Of a stretch of DNA of 64,000 bases, positions 45,246 through 55,026 are shown in pieces; the stretch's first letter is position 1; every line of letters starts with the position of its first letter. The position numbers were made by a program, and so were the translations under genes. The notes under the pieces are model-generated. The model was not told the DNA's origin and did no database searches. It saw only the letters and a program-made list of their open reading frames with translations. Source of the DNA: Orientallactaga sibirica (lineage: Eukaryota > Chordata > Mammalia > Rodentia > Dipodidae); contig JAEOAD010000052.1 in assembly GCA_036365145.1 (NCBI GenBank), positions 12,089,501 through 12,153,500 on the forward strand. Direction: 5' to 3'.

Positions 45246-45392
45246 CTGTGAGGTCAGTTCCTTCTGGGAATATCAGGAGTTGAAGTGGCTCATGGATATC
45301 ACAAAAATAATCAATCATGTCTTCGAAGTGGCTCTTATCATCCTTCCACTTCCTGTGAATAAAGATAAAGGCAGCAGCTTGCATGGCCCAAC
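45246..45392 (-). CDS. LCLAT1: LCLAT1 internal coding exon carrying the FPEGT motif
   Basis: A 147-bp minus-strand exon encodes GWAMQAAAFIFIHRKW, KDDKSHFEDMIDYFCDIHE and PLQLLIFPEGTDLT. This is the middle of the PlsC-type acyltransferase domain of lysocardiolipin acyltransferase 1; FPEGT is the third conserved AGPAT block, involved in binding the glycerophosphate part of the acceptor. The acceptor reads CTCATTCTAG|GTTGGG (exon starts at 45392) and the donor reads ACAG|GTAAGG (exon ends at 45246). The exon starts in phase 1, with the Gly codon begun in the preceding exon, and ends in phase 1, which matches the next exon. One visible change from human, as recalled, is Tyr to Phe in AAA(Y/F)IFIH. 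The upstream exon holding the catalytic NHxxxxD block (NHRTRMD in human LCLAT1) was not found up to 64000. Confidence 0.96.
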
Positions 45393-45582
45393 CTAGAATG
45401 AGTTTAACAAACACGTATGATTTCATTTAACAATATCCACATTATTTCTAAACAATATTTTTTCAAGTTTTGAAAACTTACTATGAATTATTTACTATGA
45501 TAATAAGTATCCTTTGATATACTATAAACTCAGCACTAATCTTGGGTCAACTAAATAATTATTTATATATATCAGGGAATTG

Positions 45583-45768
45583 TTCTTTTTGTTTGTTTGT
45601 TTGGTTGTTTTTTCACTTTTTGGTTTTTCAAGGTAGGGTCTCACTCCAGCCCAGGCTGACCTTGAATTCGCTATGTAGTCTCAGGGTGGCCTCGAACTCA
45701 TGGCAATCCTCCTACCTCTGCCTCCCAAATGCTGGGATTAAAGGCGTGCACCACCACACCCAGCCTAC
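45583..45768 (-). mobile_element. B1 SINE, antisense
   Basis: T-rich lead with (GTTT)n, GGTTTTTCAAGGTAGGGTCT, to GTGCACCACCACACCCAGCC. ATCAGGGAAT flanks it at 45571-45580 and about 45769-45778. Confidence 0.92.
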
Positions 45769-45935
45769 ATCAGGGAATATTTCTAAAGGGGTTTATACAA
45801 TTCTTAAAAACCACTTTCAAGGCAAAAATAGATATTAAAATATCAAGGCAATTAACTGTCCTGATATTTACCACTAACTAATCCAAGACATTAAAAATCT
45901 AGTTTCACTGACATTTTAAACCAAGCTACTGAAAG

Positions 45936-46180
45936 AGATAAGAGAATACAATACATTCAGTAAGGCTTGCCAATAGTAAACTACTACAAGAGGTAACAGA
46001 ATACATAGAGTAAGGCTTGCCAATAGTAAGCTACTACAAGAGGTAACAGAATACATTCAGTAAGGCTTAGCAATAGTAAGTTACTACAAGAGGTAACAGA
46101 ATACATACAGTAAGACTTGCCAATAGTAAACTACTACAAGGGGTAAAAGAATACATTCAGTAAGGCTTGCCAATAGTAAG
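45936..46180 (+). repeat. 50-bp minisatellite, about 5 copies
   Basis: TAAGGCTTGCCAATAGTAA starts at 45961 and 46011 and recurs, with single substitutions, at 46061, 46111 and 46161, a strict 50-bp period (reference unit 46011-46060). Units end in CTACTACAAGAGGTAACAGA. It lies about 550 bp upstream of the FPEGT exon of LCLAT1. Confidence 0.95.
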
Positions 46181-46624
46181 CAAACACCATTCTCAGGTCA
46201 GGCAACTATTCCTGAATACTTTTGTTCTGCACTCTCACATAAATGCAATGTCTGTTTCCATGGAAATCACTGCATATCTCACGTACAAGGAACACTGCCT
46301 GGCTTGAGGGCAGACCCACGCTGCTCAAGAGGCTGTATGGGTGTCAGAGCCTGCCTGCCTGACTGCAGCTACCTCCAGAACGGCTGGAGGAGATGCCCAC
46401 CCAAAGCTCCCTGCACGAGCTCAAGCACGCAAAGCTGGGGCCGAATACAGTAATGACTTATCTAGGCCAAGCAATGTCCACTGTGTGCCAGAAACGTCAC
46501 CTACCATGGCAGGAAAAGCAAACAAACAACCCGAGCAGGATGAGGTGAACTGGACACGAAGTAGAGGCAGCAGAGCAGCAAGGGTGCAGCCATGTCCCGA
46601 GGGTCCCACATCCCACTGCTGAGC
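46181..46624. other. Non-coding stretch, nothing recognised
   Basis: A GC-richer segment with a 93-codon frame (46341-46622) that shows no domain I know. It may be the edge of the following antisense L1. Confidence 0.35.
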
Positions 46625-47137
46625 TGGACACCTACAGCTGGTTTTGTTTCTTTTTACTTCTTTCTTTTTATCTTTCTTTACTCTGTATTTTCATCTGTCA
46701 ACTTTACTGTGCGAACATACCATATTGGTCATATTCCCTCCTGGTTATATCCTCTCCCCTCTCCCTTGGTGAGGTTCCTGGTATTCACCATGGAGTCATG
46801 ATGAACCAGTCCATCTCAGGGCAAGGGGCAATGCCTCCAGACACACCTTCCACTCTGTAGAGGTCATAATCTTCCTGAGCCCTCTCCTGCAGTGTTCCTG
46901 TGAATTTCTGCTTTGGTGAGTCTCTTCAGTGGCCAACGCCACCTCCGTAGAGGAGGCTGTCAGGTTAGCAGCAGAAGCAGCACTGCCTCTGCAGTGTCTG
47001 CTGTGCCTGGCAGATGTGAGAGATGACCTGTCTCGGGCTAGGCAGGCAGCAGTCTTTGCTTATTGTGTGGATGGATCTTGGTTCTCCCTGGTATTCACTA
47101 CCACATGCCAAAAAAAAAAAAACAGCTTCTCCAACCA
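46625..47137 (-). mobile_element. LINE-1 3' part, antisense (tentative)
   Basis: The T-rich lead (TTTTGTTTCTTTTTACTTC), TGGTGAGGTTCCTGGTATTC and later blocks look like an antisense L1 3' UTR, and antisense ORF2-like sequence follows at 47630. There is no independent anchor for this part. Confidence 0.45.
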
Positions 47138-47150
47138 AGAGTAAGAGCTG

Positions 47151-47369
47151 AGGTTGGAGAGATGGCTCAGAGGTTAAGGCAATTGCCTGCAAAGCCAAAG
47201 GATCCAGGTTCAATTCCCCAGGACCCACATAAGCCAGATGCACAAGGGGCACATGTGTCTGGAGTTCGTTTGCAGTGGCTGGAGGCTCTAGAGTGTTCAT
47301 TCTCTCTCTGTGTGTCTCTCTTCTCTGTATCTCTCTCTGCTTGTAAATAAATAAAAAATTTTTTTAAAA
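47151..47369 (+). mobile_element. B2-like SINE in the L1
   Basis: AGGTTGGAGAGATGGCTCAG to AAATAAATAAAAAATTT. A perfect 13-bp target duplication, AGAGTAAGAGCTG, flanks it at 47138-47150 and 47370-47382. Confidence 0.95.
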
Positions 47370-47421
47370 AGAGTAAGAGCTGCATGGATCAAAGGGGGTA
47401 CACAGTGTCTTCAAAGACTTT

Positions 47422-47615
47422 TAAAAATATTTTTATTTTTATTTATTTATTTGAGGGGGGGGAGAACGGGCATGCCATGGTTTCCAGCCACTGCAAACAA
47501 ACTCCAGATGCATGTGCCACCTTGTGCATCTGGCTTACAGGGGTCCTGGAGAGTCGAACTGGGATCCTTTGGCTTTGCAGGCAAATGCCTTAACCGCTAA
47601 GCCATCTCTCCAGCC
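47422..47615 (-). mobile_element. B2-like SINE, antisense
   Basis: ATTTATTTATTTGAGGGGGG to GCTAAGCCATCTCTCCAGCC. A perfect 13-bp duplication, CTTCAAAGACTTT, flanks it at 47409-47421 and 47616-47628. Confidence 0.95.
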
Positions 47616-48305
47616 CTTCAAAGACTTTGTGATGAGCACCCAAACTCTTTGTAGCTGAAGAACAGTGGGAGCTTCCCTCTGGTCTATGACCTTCCTAGGC
47701 ACAGGAATCTGACTTGGTTCTCACTGTCAGGGCTGGCCACCAGGGAGCGGGCTTCCTTCTCAGTTGCAGTATGATGATCTGTCACGTGTTCACAGCCTGT
47801 GCTGCCTTCAGCAATAGGCTCTATGTTCATCAGGGCTATAATTTTCTTTTCTCTTCTCTCCTCTTCTCTTTTCGTTTTGGTGTTAGTGTAATGTTGACTT
47901 CACTGAAAGAGTCAGGGAATACTCCCTCCTTTTCAGTGGTGTCAAACAGCTTGAGAAGCAGTGGTTTAGGCTTCAATAAAGGTTTGGAAAAATTTGGCAG
48001 TGACGCCCTATGGGCCTGGACTTCCTGTGGCCGAGAAGCCTTAATTACTCCCTCAATCTGCTTCGGTGGTCTAGCTCTACTCTCCTCAGGTGATCGATCT
48101 TTCTGGGGTTCAGTTTTGGCAGGTGGCATGAGTCCAAGAATTCATCTCTTTCTTCCAGATATTCCAATGGTGTGGAACACAAGAGTTGTGAGACATGTCC
48201 TGATGATTCTCCCAATTTCACTGCTATCTGTTGTAACATCTCCTTTTTCATTTCAAATCTTGTTGATTTAGTCTTTTCTCATTTTCTTTTGATCAATTTG
48301 GCCAG

Positions 48306-48336
<31 letters not shown>
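48306..48336 (+). repeat. (ATT)n microsatellite
   Basis: About ten ATT units directly after TTTGGCCAGGTT, inside the L1 ORF2 remnant. Confidence 0.93.
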
Positions 48337-48338
<2 letters not shown>

Positions 48339-48384
48339 CTTGTTTACTTTTTGAAAGAAACAGCTCTTGATTTCATCATTTTTT

Positions 48385-48605
48385 AAAAAGGAGGACACCC
48401 TTTAAAATTTTTTTTTAACTTATTTTATTAGAGACACAGAGAGAGAGAGAGAGAGACAGAGAGAATGGGCACACCAGGGCCACTAGCCACTGTAAACAAA
48501 CTCCAGATGCATGTGCACCTGGCTTTCATGGGACCTGGAAAATCAAACCTGGGTCCTTAGGCTTTGCAGGCAAGCATCTCAACTGCTAAGTCATCTTTCC
48601 AGCCC
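48385..48605 (-). mobile_element. B2-like SINE, antisense, inserted in L1 ORF2
   Basis: TTATTTTATTAGAGACACAG through GCCACTGTAAACAAACTCC to AGTCATCTTTCCAGCCC. The host phrase GATTTCATCATTTTTT (48369-48384) is repeated as GATCTCATCATTTTTT at 48606-48621, so this insertion followed the L1. Confidence 0.9.
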
Positions 48606-48716
48606 GATCTCATCATTTTTTACAATTGTTTTCTTCATTTCCAATTCATTGATTTCTCTGATCTTGATGATTTCTCTCCATCTGGTGCTTTTGGGTTTGG
48701 ATTGTTCTTGATTTTC

Positions 48717-48822
48717 TAAAGCCTTCCGATGGACAGTTACTATTTGAGATCTCTCTAGTTTTGATTTTTAAAGCCTTCCGATGGACAGTTATTATTTGAG
48801 ATCTCACTATTTTTGTAATGTA
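48717..48822 (-). repeat. 53-bp tandem duplication in the L1
   Basis: AAAGCCTTCCGATGGACAGT occurs at 48717 and 48770, with TTTGAGATCTC(T/A)CTA following in each. Period 53 bp. Confidence 0.9.
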
Positions 48823-49050
48823 GCCATTTAAGGCTGTAAAACTTCCTTCTTGGGTCTCCATTCAGCCATAAGATTTGGTATATTGTGATTTCATTGTCAC
48901 TCAGGTCTAAAAACTTTTTTATTTCCTTTTGTATTTCTTTACAATCCAACATTGTTTAAGTGAGTTGTGCAGTCTCCAAGAGTTGGTATATTATCTATTT
49001 TATACCCCATTTTGTTCCAGTAATCACATTCAAAATATTTTTACTCTTCC

Positions 49051-49970
49051 ACTTTTGGCAAACAAAAACATATAGTTCCGTCATCACTGAGTTAAATTTC
49101 TAATTGTCCTCAACCAAAAGTATGCTTTTAACTCCACCATTGTTGAAATAGGAGCAGTTTAGTTTTTAAGTAGAGTAGTAACTTTACCCATTGTCCTTTT
49201 TGCATAAGTCATAGGAATCATGAGCAGCTTCAATCGGAACGCATGTTTTCACTATCAGGCGTGACCCCAAGCTGGCTGCTTCTGCTTCTTTGCTTATGTC
49301 CTTCTGTCAGTCCTCTTCTCTAAAACATTGAGAACATATAAAACATTGAAAAATGTTTCAGTTCTCGGGTTCCTGAAATATACTTCTGGTTCTTAACTGT
49401 GGAGGCTAGTTTGGTTAGAAATAGAATTTGAGGTGTTATTTTCCCCTCAGAATTTCAAAGCCACTCTCCACAGTCTTCTATCATTGAATAGGGCTAAGAG
49501 ATCAGCTGTATTTGTGCAGATATCCTACTTTTCCCTCTGGAAGTTTTTATGATTTTCTCTCAATTATTTTATAAAAATTTAATCAGTATTAGTGCAGACA
49601 TGAATCTTTTTTTCATTAATTCTCCTCAGCAGCTGGTAAACTTTTCTAATCTTGAGTCTTTAATTTGAGAAGCATTCCTTATAATATTTAAAATGGTATT
49701 TTTTTCTCCTCTTCATTCATGTTTTTTTCTGCCTGAAACTTGTAAATTGATGTAAAAATTTACAGATATTGTCCCCCAGGTTTTCATCTCTTTTACTTGA
49801 CATTGCATTTGAAAAACACCCATGGTTTGATCATCCAACAAAATATTTCATCTCTACTGCTAATAATTGAACCTGTGATACTAACTGAACTTATTTCAAC
49901 AACCATTTTTTTATTCCAGGATTTGCAATTCATTTTTTTCTGTATCATCCATTATGCAGTAAAGAGTATA
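49051..49970. other. AT-rich stretch, probably older LINE debris
   Basis: TTCTCGGGTTCCTGAAATAT and GGTTAGAAATAGAATTTGAG with TCCACAGTCTTCTATCATTG suggest old LINE sequence, but I cannot name the family. No open frame is convincing. Confidence 0.35.
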
Positions 49971-49974
49971 GGCA

Positions 49975-50115
49975 TCATAAAAATGTTTGCTGAATGCTTA
50001 CATCTGATATTATTTCTAAACATTTCATTAATTCATTTAAATCTCAGCATAACCTTTTGAACTAGGTAAATTATCCACAGGTTATGAATGAGGTTCTATG
50101 AGACTCAAACAGCTA
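49975..50115 (+). mobile_element. MIR remnant
   Basis: TTCATTTAAATCTCAGCATA, ACTAGGTAAATTATCCACAG, TTATGAATGAGG and GAGACTCAAACAGCT match, in order, the MIR core 'tcatttaatcctcacaa ... attttacagatgaggaaactgag...cacagct'. Confidence 0.6.
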
Positions 50116-50131
50116 GCATGCCTTCAGAGCT

Positions 50132-50245
50132 ATTTTTTATTTTTGAGACAGGATCTCACTATGTTGCCCACCCTGGCCTCAAATTCACAGCAATCTTTCT
50201 TCCTTAGCTTTCCAGAATGTTCAGTTACAGGGGGGCACCAGCAAA
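50132..50245 (-). mobile_element. Old B1/7SL-like SINE, antisense
   Basis: TTTTTGAGACAGGATCTCAC, TATGTTGCCCACCCTGGCCT and CAAATTCACAGCAATCTTTC are eroded antisense 7SL-SINE blocks. Confidence 0.65.
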
Positions 50246-50465
50246 GCTCATATTTTAGATCATAATGAACTCTATTCTTAACAGCTTCTCTGCAACATGC
50301 AAGGGAGTATCTCTAAGGAAATTCAACATAGTTTAAGGATATTATACAAGATTTCAAGTCTCACAGAATTATTCCTCTCATACGATTGTCCATTATTTTA
50401 GACTCTTTAAAGGTTTGTGTTTTCCCCACATGTTTATTCATTTTGTGCTATCTTCACATTTCCAA
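50246..50465. other. Unique flank of the 30-bp array
   Basis: AT-rich sequence with no repeat recognised. The array begins with a degenerate unit right after TCACATTTCCAAGAATG. Confidence 0.4.
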
Positions 50466-53400
50466 GAATGCCCTACAGTGTACAATAGCCCAACACTGTA
50501 CAACACTGATGGGGAATGCTCTGCACTGTACAGCACTGATGGGGAATGCCCTGCAATGTACAGCACTGATGGGGAATGCCCTCCACTGTACAACACTGAT
50601 GGGGAAGGCCCTACACTGTACAGCACTGATGGGGAATGCCCTCCATTGTACAGCACTGATGGGGAAGGCCCTACACTGTACAACACTGATGGGGAATGCC
50701 CTGCACTGTACAGCACTGATGGGGAATGCCCTGCACTGTACAACACTGATGGGGAATGCCCTGCACTGTACAACACTGATGGGGAATGCCCTGCACTGTA
50801 CAACACTGATGGGGAATGCCCTGCACTGTACAACACTGATGGGGAATGCCCTCCATTGTACAACACCTACATTGTACAACACTGATGGGGAATGCCCTAC
50901 ACTGTACAACACTGATGGGGAATGCCCTCCATTGTACAACACTGATGGGGAATGCCCTACACTGTACAACACTGATGGGGAATGCCCTGCACTGTACAGC
51001 ACTGATGGGGAATGCCCTCCACTGTACAGCACTGATGGGGAAGGCCCTGCACTGTACAACACTGATGGGGAAGGCCCTGCACTGTACAACACTGATGGGG
51101 AATGCCCTGCACTGTACAACACTGATGGGGAATGCCCTGCACTGTACAGCACTGATGGGGAAGGCCCTACACTGTACAACACTGATGGGGAATGCCCTGC
51201 ACTGTACAGCACTGATGGGGAAGGCCCTACACTGTACAACACTGATGGGGAATGCCCCCTGTACAGCACTGATGGGGAACAGCACTGATGGGGAATGCCC
51301 TGCACTGTACAACACTGATGGGGAATGCCCTACACTGTACAACACTGATGGGGAATGCCCTGCACTGTACAGCACTGATGGGGAATGCCCTGCACTGTAC
51401 AGCACTGATGGGGAATGCCCTGCACTGTACAACACTGATGGGGAATGCCCTGCACTATACAGCACTGATGGGGAATGCCCTCCACTGTACAACACTGATG
51501 GAGAATGCCCTGCACTGTACAACACTGATGGGGAATGCCCTCCTCTGTACAACACTGATGGGGAATGCCCTCCACTGTACAGCACTGATGGGGAATGCCC
51601 TACACCACACTGTACACTGTACAACACTGATGGGGAATGCCCTGCACTGTACAACACTGATGGGGAATGCCCTCCACTGTACAGCACTGATGGGGAATGC
51701 CCTCCACTGTACAACACTGATGGGGAATGCCCTGCACTGTACAGCACTGATGGGGAATGCCCTCCATTGTACAACACTGATGGGGAATGCCCTACACTGT
51801 ACAACACTGATGGGGAATGCCCTCCACTGTACAGCACTGGTGGGGAATGCCCTGCACTGTACAGCACTGGTGGGGAATGCCCTGCACTGTACAGCACTGA
51901 TGGGGAATGCCCTCCACTGCACAGCACTGATGGGGAAGGCCCTACACTGTACAACACTGATGGGGAATGCCCTCCACTGTACAGCACTGATGGGGAAGGC
52001 CCTACACTGTACAACACTGATGGGGAATGCCCTACACTGTACAGCACTGATGGGGAATGCCCTACACTGTACAACACTGATGGGGAATGCCCTGCACTGT
52101 ACAACACTGATGGGGAATGCCCTGCACTGTACAGCACTGATGGGGAATGCCCTGCACTGTACAGCACTGATGGGGAATGCCCTGCACTGTACAGCACTGA
52201 TGGGGAATGCCCTCCACTTACAGCACTGATGGGGAATGCCCTGCACTGTACAGCACTGATGGGGAATGCCCTCCATTGTACAACACTGATGGGGAATGCC
52301 CTCCTCTGTACAACACTTATGGGGAATGCCCTCCTCTGTACAACACTGATGGGGAATGCCCTGCACTGTACAACACTGATGGGGAATGCCCTGCACTGTA
52401 CAACACTGATGGGGAATGCCCTCCTCTGTACAACACTGATGCGGAATGCCCTACACTGTACAACACTTATGGGGAATGCCCTCCTCTGTACAGCACTGAT
52501 GGGGAATGCCCTCCTCTGTACAACACTGATGGGGAATGCCCTCCTCTGTACAACAGTGATGGGGAATGCCCTCCATTGTACAGCACTGATGGGGAATGCC
52601 CGGCACTGTACAGCACTGATGGGGAATGCCCTCCTCTGTACAGCACTGATGGGGAATGCCCTGCACTGTACAACACTGATGGGGAATGCCCTCCTCTGTA
52701 CAACACTGATGGGGAATGCCCTTCTCTGTACAACACTGATGGGGAATGCCCTGCACTGTACAGCACTGATGGGGAATGCCCTCCATTGTATAGCACTGAT
52801 GGGGAATGCCCTGCACTGTACAACACTGATGGGGAATGCCCTCCTCTGTACAACACTGATGGGGAATGCCCTCCACTGTACAGCACTGATGGGGAATGCC
52901 CTCCATTGTACAGCACTGATGGGGAATGCCCTCCTCTGTACAACAGTGATGGGGAATGCCCTCCTCTGTACAGCACTGATGGGGAATGCCCTGCACTGTA
53001 CAACACTGATGGAGAATGCCCTGCACTGTACAACACTGATGGAGAATGCCCTCCACTGTACAACACTGATGGGGAATGCCCTCCACTGTACAACACTGAT
53101 GGGGAATGCCCTGCACTGTACAACACTGATGGGGAATGCCCTCCATTGTACAACACTGATGGGGAATGCCCTCCTCTGTACAACAGTGAGGGGGAATGCC
53201 CTGCACTGTACAACACTGATGGGGAATGCCCTCCTCTGTAACAACACTGATGGAAAATGCCCTGCACTGTATAGCACTGATGGGGAAATGCCCTCCATTG
53301 TACAGCACTGATGGGGAATGCCCTACACTGTACAGCACTGATGGGAAATGCCCTACACTGTACAGCACTGATGGGAAATGCCCTCCACTGTACAACACTG

Positions 53401-54638
53401 ATGGGGAATGCCCTCCACTGTACAACACTGATGGGGAATGCCCTCCACTGTACAACACTGATGGGGAATGCCCTCCACTGTACAACACTGATGGGGAATG
53501 CCCTCCTCTGTACAACACTGATGGGGAATGCCCTCCACTGTACAGCACTGATGGGGAATGCCCTCCTCTGTACAGCACTGATGGGGAATGCCCTCCTCTG
53601 TATAACACTGATGGAGAATGCCCTCCTCTGTACAACACTGATGGAAAATGCCCTGCACTGTACAACACTGATGGGGAATGCCCTGCACTGTACAACACTG
53701 ATGGGGAATGCCCTCCTCTGTACAACACTGATGGGGAATGCCCTCCACTGTACAACACTGATGGGGAATGCCCTCCACTGTACAACACTGATGGGGAATG
53801 CCCTCCTCTGTACAACACTGATGGGGAATGCCCTGCACTGTACAACACTGATGGGGAATGCCCTCCTCTGTACAACACTGATGGGGAATGCCCTCCACTG
53901 TACAGCACTGATGGGGAATGCCCTCCTCTGTACAGCACTGATGGGGAATGCCCTCCTCTGTATAACACTGATGGGGAATGCCCTCCTCTGTACAACACTG
54001 ATGGGGAATGCCCTCCTCTGTACAGCACTGATGGGGAATGCCCTCCATTGTACAACACTGATGGGGAATGCCCTCCTCTGTACAGCACTGATGGGGAATG
54101 CCCTCCATTGTACAGCACTGATGGGGAATGCCCTCCTCTGTACAACACTGATGGGGAATGCCCTCCTCTGTACAACACTGATGGGGAATGCCCTGCACTG
54201 TACAGCACTGATGGGGAATGCCCTCCTCTGTACAACACTGATGGGGAATGCCCTCCTCTGTACAACACTGATGGGGAATGCCCTCCATTGTACAACACTG
54301 ATGGGGAATGCCCTGCACTGTACAACACTGATGGGGAATGCCCTGCACTGTACAACACTGATGGGGAATGCCCTGCACTGTACAGCACTGATGGGGAATG
54401 CCCTCCTCTGTACAACACTGATGGGGAATGCCCTCCTCTGTACAACACTGATGGGGAATGCCCTCCATTGTACAACACTGATGGGGAATGCCCTCCTCTG
54501 TACAACAGTGATGGGGAATGCCCTCCATTGCACAGCACTGATGGGGAATGCCCTGCACTGTACAACACTGATGGAGAATGCCCTACACTGTACAGCACGG
54601 AAGGAGAATACCCTACACTGTACAGCACTGATGGGGAT
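50466..54638. repeat. 30-bp minisatellite, about 139 copies
   Basis: A strict 30-bp period over 4.17 kb; a reference unit is 50709-50738. Each unit contains CACTGATGGGGAATGCCCT and a TGTACA palindrome, which becomes the 8-bp palindrome CTGTACAG in the AGCACTG variant. The main variable sites are AACACTG/AGCACTG, GGGAATGCC/GGGAAGGCC, and the segment TGCACTG / TACACTG / TCCACTG / TCCATTG / TCCTCTG. Rare indels break the phase (about 50866-50880, 51255-51285, 51600-51618, 52213-52220, 53239-53240, 53285). The consensus has no stop in two plus frames and all three minus frames, hence open frames of up to 875 codons; I reject these as genes. The array lies upstream of the recognised LCLAT1 exons, presumably in an intron. 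Confidence 0.98.
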
Positions 54639-54849
54639 GCATGCTTCTCCAGGTTAGTGAGAACTGCTGCCCTTAAGAAAAAGGAGTGTGAGGGGGAATC
54701 TTCAAGGGATGAGTGTACATGTCTGATGTTCTGGGCATCTTGGAGACAGTCCAGTGGGGGAGCTATGATGGCTTTGTCCAGCTTCTCTGACATCTCAAGA
54801 GGCTGTTATGTTCGAAACCTTTTCTAGTTTTTTGTTTGTTTGCTTGCTT

Positions 54850-55026
54850 TTTTTTTTTTTTTGTTGTTGTTGTTTTGTTTTGTTTTGAGGTAGGGTTTTA
54901 CTCTAGCCCAGGCTGACCTGGAATTCACTATGTAGTCTCAGGGTGGCCATGAACTCACTGACCCTCCTACTCCTACCTCTGTCTCCTGAGTGCAGGGATT
55001 AAAGGCATGCACCACCAGGCCCAGCT
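54850..55026 (-). mobile_element. B1 SINE, antisense
   Basis: Long T/GTT-rich lead (TTGTTGTTGTTGTTTTGTTT), GAGGTAGGGTTTTACTCTAG, and a CACCACCAGGCCCAGCT end. It starts about 200 bp after the 30-bp array. Confidence 0.92.

Larger units (their letters stand above)
47630..49050 (-). mobile_element. LINE-1 ORF2 remnant, antisense, frameshifted
   Basis: Minus-strand sequence that I recognise as L1 ORF2, between the endonuclease and reverse transcriptase. In plus-strand reading the landmarks are ATCAATTTGGCCAGGTTATT, TTGAAAGAAACAGCTCTTGA, TTTCATTGTCACTCAGGTCT and CCCATTTTGTTCCAGTAATC. Several stops and frameshifts break it, so it is dead. A (TTA)n run (48306-48336) and a SINE (48385-48605) interrupt it, and a 53-bp piece is duplicated at 48717-48822. 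Confidence 0.72.

Noticed and set aside
39992..45392. LCLAT1 retrocopy (processed pseudogene)
   Set aside because: The two exons are separated by a real intron with GT/AG ends and matching phases, and neither has a stop or frameshift.
50386..54827. Open frames of 142-875 codons on both strands
   Set aside because: All are produced by a 30-bp stop-free unit. Five frames are open over the same DNA, peptides are pure decapeptide repeats, and starts lie inside the array.
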